From CAWCDJ01 sp963794265 (lineage in GTDB: Bacteria; Acidobacteriota; Terriglobia; Bryobacterales; Bryobacteraceae), in assembly GCA_963794265.1 (NCBI GenBank), contig CAWCDJ010000003.1, forward strand, positions 186,001 through 250,000: a stretch of 64,000 nucleotides of DNA, read 5' to 3'. The translations under genes were made by a program, and so were the position numbers. Within the stretch, counting starts at the first letter, position 1; each line of letters starts with the position of its first letter. The notes under the pieces are model-generated. The model worked only from the letters and a program-made list of their open reading frames with translations. It made no database searches and was not told where the DNA came from. Below are positions 33,936 through 44,307 of this stretch, piece after piece.

Positions 33936-35628
33936 CCTGTAGTTCCGGCGGAGCGACGGGGATCCGCACGATGAACTCCGCGCCCTGGCCGGGCTGGCTG
34001 ATCACCCGAATCGTTCCGCCGTGTGCTTCTACGATCCTCTTGACGAGGTTAAGGCCCAAACCGGTTCCATGAACCTGATCCTGCAGGGCCCGCCGGCCGC
34101 GGAAGAACGGGTCGAAGATGTGGGCCTGCTCGTCGGCGGGGATACCCGGACCGTGGTCCGCTACCCGGATTTCCACCGCCGTTCCCCCGTCGGCTGCCAC
34201 CGCCGAAGCGCGGACGCCGATCCAGTTACTGCCGCCGGTGCCGTACTTGACCGCATTATCGACGAGGTTCTGCACCACCTGCCGCAGGGCCACCTCATCG
34301 GCCATCACCAGGGGAAGGCCGGGGTCGATCGTGCATTCGATGTTCCACCCGGGTCCGGAAAGCGCAGCCCGGCTCGACCGAAGGCCCTCCTCGATCAGGT
34401 TTTCCACAGCCACGGGCTCCCGCTCGCGGATCAGGTGCCCGGCACTCGCACTGGCGAAGCGGAGCACCTGTTCCACCAGGGCTTCCAGCCTTTCGCTTTC
34501 GGCCTGGATCAGCGATCCGTAGCGCTCCACCTGATCCGGCCGGGAGGCCAGCCGGCCGCGCAGGTTGAAGGCGGCAGTGCGGATCACCGTGAGGGGCGTG
34601 CGCAGCTCGTGCGAAACGCCGGCCACGAAGTTCATCTGGAGCTCGGCCAATTGCTGCGCGCGCCGTGAAACGCGCACCAGAATGAAGGCGGTGGCGAGGA
34701 TCAACAGAAGGATCCCGGCCGAGACTGCCAGGTTCCGTAGCCGAGTTTGTGCCACCAGCGCGTCGAGCGAGCCGGCCCGGCCGCGCACCAGCAGCAGCCA
34801 GCGGCCCTGGCCCGGTTCGGGCGGCGGCATGGCGTCCCGGTCGCCGGGGTTCCGGTCGCGTATTCCTCGAAATCCGCGTCCACCCCGGAATCCGGCGAAC
34901 GGAACCGGCCGGATGCTCAACAGCGGGACGGAGGCGTCGGAGCGGTTCTCGAGCGAAAGCCCGGGCGAAGAGGCGTACACTACCCCGGAGCCGCCGGCGA
35001 GCACTTCCGCGTCATAATCGCTGCCCAGATACCGGTTCAGGTAGGCGGGAATCAGCCGCCGGCTGATGTAGTCGAGATCCGGCTCGATCAGCAGCCGCTC
35101 CTGCCGGGGACCGGGTTGGCCGCCCAGTGGGGCAAATCGCGGCAACTCGATGACATTGACCGATTCCGGCATGGGCGCCGGAGGTTCGCGCTGCCGGCGG
35201 GCCAGCAGGCGCTCACGGAGGGGTGCCCAATCCGCCGGCCATTCCGCGGGAGCGAACTTCCCGGTATTCGGATCCAGAAGGAGCAGGTCCAGGGCGTTCA
35301 CATCGGGCAACAGGCCGATTCTGCGAAACAGGGGTTCGTGCGAGTCCCGGAAGAGCAGGTACTGGTCGGCGTAAGCCTTCTCCGGTCCGTTCTGCTCAAT
35401 CTGCTGGCGGGTGGGTTCGAGGGCAGCACAGGCGGCCGAGATCTGGTCGTTGAACGCGCGGCTCAAGACCCCCAGCCGGGCCTGAAGCTGCTGATGCAAT
35501 TGGGTTCTTTCCGCGGCGGTGATCTCTCCAATCCAGCGGTATTGCAGCACGGCCAGCACCCCGCACAGAATCGCGAGGATCCCCACCGACGCCCAGGCAA
35601 GCCAGGCGCGCTCGCGGAAACGCTCCAT
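33910..35628 (-). CDS. Membrane sensor histidine kinase (CpxA-like position)
   Basis: 572-residue kinase. Membrane helices at about residues 10-30 and 297-318 enclose a large periplasmic sensor of about 260 residues, containing a Pro/Gly/Arg-rich stretch (GRGFRGIRDRNPGDRD). The phospho-acceptor is His340 in GVSHELRTPLTVIR. The ATPase domain has NLVDNAVKYG (N box), VADHGPGIP (G1), FDPFF (F box) and GTGLGLNLV (G2). No HAMP or PAS domain is obvious. First gene of kinase-regulator-(Spy-like). The signal is unknown; envelope stress or metal is inferred from the downstream gene. Confidence 0.9.
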   Translation of the reverse strand: MERFRERAWLAWASVGILAILCGVLAVLQYRWIGEITAAERTQLHQQLQARLGVLSRAFNDQISAACAALEPTRQQIEQNGPEKAYADQYLLFRDSHEPLFRRIGLLPDVNALDLLLLDPNTGKFAPAEWPADWAPLRERLLARRQREPPAPMPESVNVIELPRFAPLGGQPGPRQERLLIEPDLDYISRRLIPAYLNRYLGSDYDAEVLAGGSGVVYASSPGLSLENRSDASVPLLSIRPVPFAGFRGGRGFRGIRDRNPGDRDAMPPPEPGQGRWLLLVRGRAGSLDALVAQTRLRNLAVSAGILLLILATAFILVRVSRRAQQLAELQMNFVAGVSHELRTPLTVIRTAAFNLRGRLASRPDQVERYGSLIQAESERLEALVEQVLRFASASAGHLIREREPVAVENLIEEGLRSSRAALSGPGWNIECTIDPGLPLVMADEVALRQVVQNLVDNAVKYGTGGSNWIGVRASAVAADGGTAVEIRVADHGPGIPADEQAHIFDPFFRGRRALQDQVHGTGLGLNLVKRIVEAHGGTIRVISQPGQGAEFIVRIPVAPPELQDEFAHTAD

Positions 35629-35672
35629 GACTCTAGGCTAATCCCGCATTGCCTTCCGCTGGGCGGCCCTCT

Positions 35673-35688
35673 GTAAAACCGGTGTAAA
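35673..35688. promoter_or_regulatory. CpxR-box-like direct repeat
   Basis: GTAAAACCGGTGTAAA on the plus strand: two GTAAA half-sites at 11-base spacing, one base wider than the usual E. coli CpxR box. It lies 45-60 bases upstream of the sensor kinase start, a place suited to autoregulation. Confidence 0.5.
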
Positions 35689-35778
35689 AAAAGATGTACC
35701 AGCTAATTGGACTCTCTTTGTCCTTGTTTGGCACACGGCGTGCAGCGCTATCCGTCGAAATCTCACTGGAGGGATCAA

Positions 35779-35997
35779 GTGGCCAAAGGCTTCGTAGCCA
35801 TAACGGTAGAACGTTGTAAGGGCTGTGGATTCTGCGTCGAATTCTGCCCGACTCGCGTACTCTCCCTTTCATCTGCTTATAATTCCAAGGGTTATCACCC
35901 ACCCCATGTAGTCGCATCGGAGAAGTGCAGCGGTTGCGACCTGTGCGGGATGTACTGCCCCGATTTCGCTATTTTCGGAGCGCGCTATGCACGCTGA
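35779..35997 (+). CDS. korD: Ferredoxin-type delta subunit of 2-oxoacid oxidoreductase
   Basis: 72-residue protein with two 4Fe-4S motifs, CKGCGFCVEFCP and CSGCDLCGMYCP. It starts with GTG at 35779, five bases after GGAGGG, the best ribosome-binding site in the region. In-frame sequence upstream is not needed. It transfers electrons between the KorAB catalytic core and soluble ferredoxin. Its end overlaps korA by 11 bases. A weak promoter candidate (TTGTTT, 17 bases, GCTATC, 35724-35752) lies upstream. Confidence 0.9.
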   Translation: MAKGFVAITVERCKGCGFCVEFCPTRVLSLSSAYNSKGYHPPHVVASEKCSGCDLCGMYCPDFAIFGARYAR

Positions 35998-37144
35998 TCC
36001 GAAAGGCGTGCTGACGGGTGTCCATTTTCTAGACGGTGATCATGCCTGCTGTGAGGGAACGCTCGCAGCCGGTGCGCGATTTGCCGCAGGATATCCCATT
36101 ACCCCCTCGACGGAAGTGGTGGAGCGCTTTGCTGCCCGCATTCCCACGGTGGGCGGCATTTTCATCCAGATGGAGGATGAACTGGCAGCCTCGATCACCA
36201 TACAAGGGGCGGTCTGGGGCGGGGCCAAGGCTTTCACCGTGACCTCCGGTCCGGGGTTCTCGCTCATGATGGAGCACATCGGCTATGCGGCCATGACGGA
36301 AACGCCCTGCGTTTTCATCAACGTACAGCGCGGCGGGCCTTCGACCGGACTTCCGACGCTGCCGGCGCAGGCGGATATGATGCAGGCCCGGTGGGGCTCG
36401 CACGGCGATTACGGCGTAATCGCGCTGTGCCCCAACTCGCCGCAGGAGTGCTTCGACCTGACGATCACGGGCTTCAACCTTGCCGAAGAATTCCGCGTGC
36501 CCGTCATGATGATGCTCGACGAATGCGTCGGCCACATGACCGAGAAAGTGGTGATTCCGGAGGCTGAAGCCATCGGCATCGTGCCGAGGCGCTTCACCAC
36601 GAAATCTCCAGAGGAATTCCGGCTGTACGAGCCGCAGAGCGACCAGGTGCCCGATATGGTAAAAGCGGGCGACGGGTACCGCTTCCATGTGACCGGTTTA
36701 ACGCACGACGAGCGCGGCTATCCCAGCATGAATATCGAGACGCAGGACCGCCTGGTGCGCCGCCTGCAGGATAAGCTGACTCCGTTTTCGAACGGCCGCG
36801 CGCTGTGCGAGACCGAGCATCTGGAGGATGCCGAAGTGGTGGTGGTGTCCTACGGGATCACGTCGCGCGTGGCGCAGCGGGCGCTGCAACAGGCGCGCGC
36901 CCAGGGGATTCGCGCCGGCAAGTTCCGCATCATCTCCGCATGGCCCTTCCCCGATCAGCACATCGCCGCACTGGCGGAGCGGGTGAAGGCCTTCGTGGTC
37001 CCCGAATTGAACCTGGGCCAGATGGTGCATGAAGTCTCGCGGGCGGCTGCCGGGAAGGCCAAGGTGATCCCGGTGTCGCACGCGGGCGGGGGTGTCCACG
37101 ATCCGGACGCCATCTTTAAAGCGATTGTGGAGGCAGTCCGATGA
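35987..37144 (+). CDS. korA: 2-oxoglutarate/2-oxoacid ferredoxin oxidoreductase, alpha subunit
   Basis: 385-residue subunit, with GYPITPSTEVVERFA near the N-terminus, FIQMEDELAASITIQGAVWGGAKAFTVTSGPGF in fragments (about 60-95) and INVQRGGPSTGLPT. These are the pyrimidine-binding and domain-swapping elements of the alpha subunit. The enzyme oxidatively decarboxylates a 2-oxoacid to the acyl-CoA, reducing ferredoxin, or runs in reverse. 2-oxoglutarate is the best guess from the four-gene korDABC order, but branched-chain 2-oxoacids are possible. Confidence 0.92.
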   Translation: MHADPKGVLTGVHFLDGDHACCEGTLAAGARFAAGYPITPSTEVVERFAARIPTVGGIFIQMEDELAASITIQGAVWGGAKAFTVTSGPGFSLMMEHIGYAAMTETPCVFINVQRGGPSTGLPTLPAQADMMQARWGSHGDYGVIALCPNSPQECFDLTITGFNLAEEFRVPVMMMLDECVGHMTEKVVIPEAEAIGIVPRRFTTKSPEEFRLYEPQSDQVPDMVKAGDGYRFHVTGLTHDERGYPSMNIETQDRLVRRLQDKLTPFSNGRALCETEHLEDAEVVVVSYGITSRVAQRALQQARAQGIRAGKFRIISAWPFPDQHIAALAERVKAFVVPELNLGQMVHEVSRAAAGKAKVIPVSHAGGGVHDPDAIFKAIVEAVR

Positions 37145-38043
37145 TCGAAAACCCGACGCTCGAGGTTCCTTACGAAATTCCCGCGGACGCGGTCAATCCG
37201 GTAGAGCCGTTCCTGCGGATGGACCGGATGCCGCACATCTGGTGCCCGGGATGCGGCATAGGCACCACCGTCAACTGCTTTGCGCAGGCGTTACTGAACT
37301 CCAAAGCCGACCTGAACAAGGTGGCGGTGGTTTCAGGGATCGGCTGCACGGGGCGCGTGGCCGGGTACGCCCGCCTCGATTCCTTCCACACCACGCATGG
37401 ACGGGCAATTCCGTTCGCCACCGGACTCAAACTGGCCAACCCCGGAATGCAGGTGGTGGTCTATTCGGGCGATGGCGACCTGTTTGCGATCGGCGGTAAC
37501 CACTTCATTCACGCCGCGCGGCGCAACATGGATTTGAAGGTGATCTGCGTCAACAACCTCACCTACGCAATGACCGGCGGGCAGACCGCGCCGACCACGC
37601 CGGGGCAGGTCATCAGTGCCACTTCGCCCTACGGCGTGTTTGAGCCGGCGTTCAACCTGGTGCAGCTTGCCGAAGCGGCCGGCGCGGCTTACGTGGCGCG
37701 GTGGACGACGTACCACGTGAAGCAGCTCAGCCGTTCGATGGAAGAGGTCATGAAGAAGAAAGGCTTCTGCTTTATTGAGGTACTTTCTCCCTGCCCGACG
37801 CTCTACCAGCGCAGAAACAAGATGGGCGACGGCCTGGATACTATGAAGTTCTACAAACAGGTCAGCAAGATTCGCAACGGCGCCTCCACGTCCGATTGCG
37901 CGCTGACCAAGTCGGGTGAAATCATCGTCGGGAAATTCGTGGACCGCGACCGGCCCGACTATTTTGAATTGTTGCGCTCTCAAATGACGGAAACGCTGGG
38001 CGACCGCTACGCCGAGCCGGAGGTATCATGCAGCGAGTGTTAA
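37141..38043 (+). CDS. korB: 2-oxoacid ferredoxin oxidoreductase, beta subunit
   Basis: 300-residue thiamine-diphosphate subunit. WCPGCGIGTT (about 36-45) carries the Cys pair for the Fe-S cluster, SGIGCTGR and HGRAIPFATGLKLANP are typical, and GDGDLFAIGGNH with the following NN is the ThDP/Mg motif. Its ATG overlaps the korA stop (ATGA). SPCPTLYQRRN near residue 220 is conserved in KGOR beta subunits. Confidence 0.93.
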   Translation: MIENPTLEVPYEIPADAVNPVEPFLRMDRMPHIWCPGCGIGTTVNCFAQALLNSKADLNKVAVVSGIGCTGRVAGYARLDSFHTTHGRAIPFATGLKLANPGMQVVVYSGDGDLFAIGGNHFIHAARRNMDLKVICVNNLTYAMTGGQTAPTTPGQVISATSPYGVFEPAFNLVQLAEAAGAAYVARWTTYHVKQLSRSMEEVMKKKGFCFIEVLSPCPTLYQRRNKMGDGLDTMKFYKQVSKIRNGASTSDCALTKSGEIIVGKFVDRDRPDYFELLRSQMTETLGDRYAEPEVSCSEC

Positions 38044-38630
38044 CCGAGATTCGAATCGCCGGTTTTGGCGGGCAGGGGGTGATTCTGGCGGCGGCGGTGA
38101 TCGGCAAGGCTGCCGCTATCTTTCAGGGCGGCTACGCCACCATGACCCAGAGCTTCGGGCCGGAGGCGCGCGGCGGCTCTTCGAGCGCCCAGGTGATCCT
38201 GTCGACCCAGCCCATTCTGTACCCGTACGTGGCCCAGCCGGACATTCTGGTGGTGATGAGCCAGGAGGCCTACACGCGATTTGCTCCGCAGTTGAAGCCG
38301 GGTGGAATCCTGGTGACGGAACAGGAACTCGTGCGCGTCGATCGCTATCCAACCGGCGTACGCGTTTATGGGGTCCCGGCCACCCGGCTGGCCGAGGCAC
38401 TCGGCCGCAAGGTGGTGCTGAATATCGTGATGGTGGGCTTCTTCGGGGCGGTTACCAACCTGCTGAACCCGGATGCGCTGCGCCAGGCGGTGGCCGATTC
38501 GGTTCCCCCGGCGATGCAAAAGCTGAATCTGCAGGCGTTTGATAAAGGATTCGAATACGGATCCGAGCTTCTGGTGCGACTTTCGGAGAACGGCGAGGCC
38601 GATTCGGCGGTCGCGCTCGAATCCGCTTAG
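38028..38630 (+). CDS. korC: 2-oxoacid ferredoxin oxidoreductase, gamma subunit
   Basis: 200-residue gamma subunit: IRIAGFGGQGVILAAAVIGKAA near the start, SFGPEARGGSSSAQVILS (about 42-59) and the Rossmann-like core that holds CoA. It has a strong GGAGG six bases before its ATG, which lies within the last 16 bases of korB. Last gene of korDABC. Confidence 0.92.
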   Translation: MQRVLTEIRIAGFGGQGVILAAAVIGKAAAIFQGGYATMTQSFGPEARGGSSSAQVILSTQPILYPYVAQPDILVVMSQEAYTRFAPQLKPGGILVTEQELVRVDRYPTGVRVYGVPATRLAEALGRKVVLNIVMVGFFGAVTNLLNPDALRQAVADSVPPAMQKLNLQAFDKGFEYGSELLVRLSENGEADSAVALESA

Positions 38631-38642
38631 CTACCTGCCCAC

Positions 38643-38702
38643 TTCCTCACGGTCGCGGCTCTGTTAGGGTTGCGTTCACAGAGCCGCGATCGTGAGGGAG
38701 CG
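38643..38702. repeat. Palindromic repeat family A, complete copy
   Basis: Left arm CTTCCTCACGGTCGCGGC-TCTGT (38643-38664) and right arm ACAGAGCCGCGATCGTGAGG-GAG (38678-38700), around a 13-base loop. The arms can pair over about 20 bases with two mismatches. It lies 13 bases after the korC stop, so it could stabilise or end the kor transcript. No poly-T tract follows. Confidence 0.85.
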
Positions 38703-38793
38703 GGCCCGCGGCACGCGCCCGGCCCCTCCTCTTTCCTCTCAGACCTGCTCCGCACCCTTCCAGCCTCCGCGAACATCCATTAAATGAGTAATC

Positions 38794-38822
38794 TTGACTA
38801 AGAAGTACAGATTAGCTAATTT
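38794..38822 (+). promoter_or_regulatory. Candidate suf promoter with palindromic operator
   Basis: TTGACT (38794-38799), 17 bases, TAATTT (38817-38822). The perfect palindrome ATTAGCTAAT (38811-38820) overlaps the -10 and would suit repression by the Rrf2-type regulator at the end of the operon. Inference only. Confidence 0.35.
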
Positions 38823-38855
38823 GATGATAGCCCAACAGGTTAGGAGTGTAGACTG

Positions 38856-40295
<1,440 letters not shown>

Positions 40296-40304
<9 letters not shown>

Positions 40305-40320
40305 GCCTCCCGGCCTGCCC
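40296..40320. repeat. Palindromic repeat family B, copy 2
   Basis: Arms GGTAGGCC and GGCCTGCC with a TCCC loop. It encodes the final Val-Gly and TAG of sufB and lies 18 bases before the sufC ATG. Confidence 0.8.
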
Positions 40321-40337
40321 AGGCGGAATTGAGAAAC

Positions 40338-41114
40338 ATGGCACTACTCGAAATCAAAAACCTGCACGCCGCGGTGGGCGAGCGTGAAATTTTGAAAGGC
40401 ATCGACCTCTCCGTGAATGCCGGTGAGGTGCACGCCATCATGGGGCCGAACGGCTCGGGCAAGAGTACGCTGGCGGGAGTGCTGGCCGGCCGTGAGTTGT
40501 ACGCGGTCACGGAAGGCCAGGTGATTTACGACGGCAAAGACCTGCTGGCGATGTCTCCCGAGGACCGCGCGCGGGAGGGCGTCTTTCTGGCGTTCCAGTA
40601 TCCGGTGGAGATCCCGGGCGTGAGCAACATGTATTTCCTGAAGGCGGCGCTCAACCAGATGCGCAAGTACCGCGGCATGGAAGAGTTGGACGCGATGGAC
40701 TTCCTGAACCTGGTCCGCGAAAAGATGAAGCTGATGGAAATGGACCAGGCGCTGCTGAACCGCCCGGTGAACACGGGCTTTTCGGGCGGGGAGAAGAAGC
40801 GCAACGAGATCTTCCAAATGGCCGTGCTGGAGCCGCGCCTGGCGATTCTGGACGAGACGGATTCGGGCCTGGACATCGACGCGCTCCGCACCGTGGCCGG
40901 CGGCGTGAACACGCTGCGCGGCGCGGACCGTTCGATGATCGTGGTGACCCACTACCAGAGGCTGCTGAACTACATCGTACCGGATTACGTGCACGTTCTG
41001 GCGGAAGGGCGGATCGTGAAATCGGGCGGGAAGGAACTGGCGCTCGAGCTCGAAGAGAGCGGCTACGCGGGGCTGGGGATTGTGGACGACGAGGAGGCGG
41101 TCGGCACGGTATGA
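40338..41114 (+). CDS. sufC: Fe-S assembly ATPase SufC
   Basis: 258-residue ABC-type ATPase. The Walker A is GPNGSGKST, the signature motif FSGGEKKRNE, the Walker B LAILDETDSGLD and the switch His in VVTHYQR. It drives the SufB-SufD scaffold. ATG at 40338 is preferred; an in-frame TTG three codons earlier is possible. Its stop overlaps sufD (ATGA). Confidence 0.96.
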   Translation: MALLEIKNLHAAVGEREILKGIDLSVNAGEVHAIMGPNGSGKSTLAGVLAGRELYAVTEGQVIYDGKDLLAMSPEDRAREGVFLAFQYPVEIPGVSNMYFLKAALNQMRKYRGMEELDAMDFLNLVREKMKLMEMDQALLNRPVNTGFSGGEKKRNEIFQMAVLEPRLAILDETDSGLDIDALRTVAGGVNTLRGADRSMIVVTHYQRLLNYIVPDYVHVLAEGRIVKSGGKELALELEESGYAGLGIVDDEEAVGTV

Positions 41115-42307
41115 CGACGGCCGTTGCGGAACAGATCGGAAACTGGGTCGCGGAATTCTCTAAGCAGCCGGGATCGCCGTTTCAGGCTTTGCGCGAGGCT
41201 GCCTTCCAGCGTTTTTCGGAGCTGGGGTTCCCCACCACGCACGACGAGGAGTGGCGGTTCACGAACGTGGCGCCGATCGCGCGAACGAACTTCCGGGCGG
41301 GTTCGGCGGACATTCTGGTGCGCGCGCCTTCCGAAGTCGAGGAGCTCGGTCCGGAGGAAATTCAGGCCCACCTGGCGCGGTATGCGAGCTTCGAGAAGAA
41401 CGCTTTCGTCGCTCTGAACACCGCATTCCTGGGTTGCGGGACGAACCCGATCGTGCTCAGGGTTCCACGCGGCGCGGTCGTCGAGGAGCCGATCCAGATC
41501 ACCTACGAGGTGCCCGGGGAATCCGCCGGCGAGCCACTCCCCGTGGCGGTTCACCCGAGGGCGCTGATCCTGGTGGGCGCCCAGGCGCAATGCAGGATTG
41601 TCGAGACGTACAAGGGCTCCGGCCGGTACCTCACTAACGCGGTCACGGAGATCGTGGCGGGCGAGAGCGCGGTGGTGGATCACTACAAAGTAACGGCCGA
41701 ATCGCCCGAGGCTTTTCACGTCGCCACGGTGCAGGCGCAACTGGGACGCAGCGCGAACTTTTCTTCGAATTCGATTTCGCTCGGCGGCGCGCTGGTGCGG
41801 AACGATGCCGGCGTGGTGCTCTCGGAAGGTACCGAAGCCACGCTGAACGGCCTCTACATCGTGAACGGCACGCAGCACGTGGACAATCACACGGTAATCG
41901 ACCATGCGATGCCGCACGGCACCAGCCACGAGCTGTACAAGGGTATTCTGGACGATCGGGCGAGCGCCGTCTTCAGCGGCCGGATCATGGTCCGGAAAGA
42001 CGCGCAGAAGACGGACTCGAAGCAAACCAATAAGAACCTGGTGCTGTCGGACGAGGCGGTGATCGACACCAAGCCCGAGCTGCAGATTTTCGCGGATGAC
42101 GTGCGCTGCACGCACGGCGCGACGATCGGGCAGATCGACGCCGAATCGCTGTTCTACCTTCGGTCCCGCGGTATCGGAAAGAACGATGCCCGCAACCTGC
42201 TGATTTACGCGTTCGCGCAGGATATTGTGGATCGCATTCAGGTTCCCGCGCTGCGCGAAGCGCTGGAGAGCATTTTATTAGAGAAATTCCATGAGCACGC
42301 TCACTAA
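41111..42307 (+). CDS. sufD: Fe-S cluster assembly protein SufD
   Basis: 398-residue SufD, with the N-terminal helical part (FSELGFPTTHDEEWRFTNV, about 37-55) and the right-handed beta-helix core. The C-terminal motif has DVRCTHGATIGQID and LFYLRSRGIGKNDARNLLIYAFA in fragments, which carry the conserved Cys and His at the SufB interface. It overlaps sufC and sufS at its two ends. Confidence 0.95.
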   Translation: MTTAVAEQIGNWVAEFSKQPGSPFQALREAAFQRFSELGFPTTHDEEWRFTNVAPIARTNFRAGSADILVRAPSEVEELGPEEIQAHLARYASFEKNAFVALNTAFLGCGTNPIVLRVPRGAVVEEPIQITYEVPGESAGEPLPVAVHPRALILVGAQAQCRIVETYKGSGRYLTNAVTEIVAGESAVVDHYKVTAESPEAFHVATVQAQLGRSANFSSNSISLGGALVRNDAGVVLSEGTEATLNGLYIVNGTQHVDNHTVIDHAMPHGTSHELYKGILDDRASAVFSGRIMVRKDAQKTDSKQTNKNLVLSDEAVIDTKPELQIFADDVRCTHGATIGQIDAESLFYLRSRGIGKNDARNLLIYAFAQDIVDRIQVPALREALESILLEKFHEHAH

Positions 42308-43538
42308 AATGGTCGGCTCGGATTTCGACGTGGACAAGATCCGCGCCGATTTCCCGGTTCTTCGTCAGACGATACACGGCAAGCCGCTGGTGTACCTGGA
42401 TAGCGCCGCGACGGCGCAGAAACCGTACGCGGTGATCGAAGCCATTCGCCGGTTCCACGAGGTGGATTGCGCCAACATTCACCGCGGCGTGCACGAGCTA
42501 AGCCAGCGCTCGACCGCGGCTTACGAAGAAACGCGCGCGAAGGCGAAGAAATTCCTGAACTCCCGCAGCCGGAACGAATTGATTTTCGTGCGCGGCGCCA
42601 CCGAAGGCATCAACCTGGTAGCGAGTTCCTGGGGGCGGCGCAACGTCAAAGCGGGCGACGAAATCGTCATCTCGGCTATGGAGCATCACTCGAACATCGT
42701 GCCGTGGCAGATGCTGGCCGAGGAAAAGGGCGCGAAGCTGCGGGTCATCCCGATGAACGACCGCGGCGAGCTGCTGATGGAAGAATACGAAAAGCTGCTC
42801 AACCCGCGCACCCGCATGGTGGCCTTCTGCCATGTCTCGAATGCGCTCGGCACCATCAACCCGGCGCGCGAGATCATCGAAATGGCGCACCGGGCGGGAG
42901 CCCTGACCCTGGTGGATGGAGCCCAGGCGGCGCCGCACATGAAGGTGGACGTGCAGGCGCTCGACACCGATTTCTACGCCTTCTCGGGACACAAGGTATG
43001 CGGGCCGACCGGCATCGGCATTCTCTACGGCAGGACGAAACTTCTGAACGCCATGCCGCCCTACCAGGGCGGCGGCGACATGATCCGCACGGTGACCTTC
43101 GAGAAGACCACGTATAACGACCTGCCCTACAAATTCGAGGCGGGAACGCCGAATATCGCGGGCGGGATCGGGCTGGGCGCGGCTCTCGATTACGTAACCG
43201 GCGTGGGGCTGGACAAGATTGCGAATTACGAGCATGACCTGCTGGTTTACGGCACAGAGGCGCTTTCACGGATTCCCGGGCTGCGGATGATCGGAACGGC
43301 TCGCGAGAAAGCCGCGGTGTTGTCGTTCGTGATCGAGGGCATCCACCCGCACGATATCGGCACGGTGCTCGACCGGCAAGGGATCGCGGTGCGGACCGGG
43401 CACCACTGCGCGCAGCCGGTGATGGACGCGTTCGGGATACCCGCCACCACGCGGGCATCGCTGGCTTTTTACAACACGGCTTCGGAGATCGACGCTTTGG
43501 CGGCCGGTCTCCAAAAAGTGAAGGAGATTTTCTCCTGA
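42291..43538 (+). CDS. sufS: Cysteine desulfurase SufS
   Basis: 415-residue group II cysteine desulfurase. The PLP lysine is Lys235 in FSGHKVCGPTG and the catalytic cysteine Cys373 in RTGHHCAQP. VYLDSAATAQKP and MEHHSNIVPWQ are standard motifs. It removes sulfur from L-cysteine and hands it to SufU, encoded next with a one-base stop/start overlap. The start overlaps sufD by 17 bases. Confidence 0.96.
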   Translation: MSTLTKMVGSDFDVDKIRADFPVLRQTIHGKPLVYLDSAATAQKPYAVIEAIRRFHEVDCANIHRGVHELSQRSTAAYEETRAKAKKFLNSRSRNELIFVRGATEGINLVASSWGRRNVKAGDEIVISAMEHHSNIVPWQMLAEEKGAKLRVIPMNDRGELLMEEYEKLLNPRTRMVAFCHVSNALGTINPAREIIEMAHRAGALTLVDGAQAAPHMKVDVQALDTDFYAFSGHKVCGPTGIGILYGRTKLLNAMPPYQGGGDMIRTVTFEKTTYNDLPYKFEAGTPNIAGGIGLGAALDYVTGVGLDKIANYEHDLLVYGTEALSRIPGLRMIGTAREKAAVLSFVIEGIHPHDIGTVLDRQGIAVRTGHHCAQPVMDAFGIPATTRASLAFYNTASEIDALAAGLQKVKEIFS

Positions 43539-43978
43539 TGATTGACGATCTTTACCAGGAAATTATCCTGGACCATAGCAAACGTCCACGGAACTGCCAT
43601 GCGATGGACGACGCCAACCGCAAGGCGGAGGGCTACAACCCTCTTTGCGGCGACAAGCTGAAGCTGTTTCTCAAGGTGGAAAACGACATGGTGACCGATG
43701 CCAGCTTCATCGGGTGCGGCTGCGCCATTTCCACCGCATCGGCATCGCTGATGACCGAGAGCCTGAAGGGCAAATCGCGCGAGGAAGCCCTCAAGCTGCT
43801 CGACCGGTTCCACGAACTGCTGACCACCGACACGCCCATCAGCAACGACTTGGGCAAGCTGGTGGTTTTCTGCGGGGTTCGCGATTATCCGGCGCGCGTG
43901 AAGTGCGCGACGCTGGCGTGGCACACGCTCAAATCGGCGCTGAACGGCGCGAGCGCCGATCCCGTGACTACCGAATGA
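43538..43978 (+). CDS. sufU: Sulfur-transfer protein SufU
   Basis: 146-residue zinc-dependent sulfurtransferase partner of SufS. The zinc ligands fit the B. subtilis pattern: Cys37, Asp39 (LCGD), Cys62 (CGCAISTASASLM) and Cys123 (VKCATLAW). The operon uses SufU and has no sufE or sufA. It ends in an ATGA overlap with sufT. Confidence 0.94.
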   Translation: MIDDLYQEIILDHSKRPRNCHAMDDANRKAEGYNPLCGDKLKLFLKVENDMVTDASFIGCGCAISTASASLMTESLKGKSREEALKLLDRFHELLTTDTPISNDLGKLVVFCGVRDYPARVKCATLAWHTLKSALNGASADPVTTE

Positions 43979-44307
43979 GTTTGAAAGAACAGGTCATCGC
44001 CACGCTCCGGAAGGTCTACGACCCGGAGATGCCGGTCAACATCTACGAGTTGGGGCTGATTTACGGCGTCGAGACCGGCGAGGCGGGTGAGGTGCGGATC
44101 CGGATGACGCTAACGGCGCCGAATTGCCCCGTGGCAGGGACGCTGCCGGCGGAAGTGGAGCGGGCGGTGCGCTCGGTGCCGGGGGTGACATCGGTGAACC
44201 TGGAGCTGACGTTCGATCCGCCCTGGTCCAAAGACCGGATGTCGGAAGCGGCCAGGCTGGCGCTGGGGCTCGAAGACATCATTCCGATCGTGAGGCTGCG
44301 AAGATGA
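43975..44307 (+). CDS. sufT: SufT / MIP18 (DUF59) family Fe-S maturation protein
   Basis: 110-residue protein. The DUF59 core is visible as LRKVYDPEMPVNIYELGLIY (about 11-30), TLTAPNCPVAGTLP with the conserved Cys, and VNLELTFDPPWSKDRMS. The family helps deliver clusters to client proteins. The start is set by overlap with sufU; the upstream part of the longer frame overlaps sufU out of frame. Confidence 0.9.
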   Translation: MSLKEQVIATLRKVYDPEMPVNIYELGLIYGVETGEAGEVRIRMTLTAPNCPVAGTLPAEVERAVRSVPGVTSVNLELTFDPPWSKDRMSEAARLALGLEDIIPIVRLRR

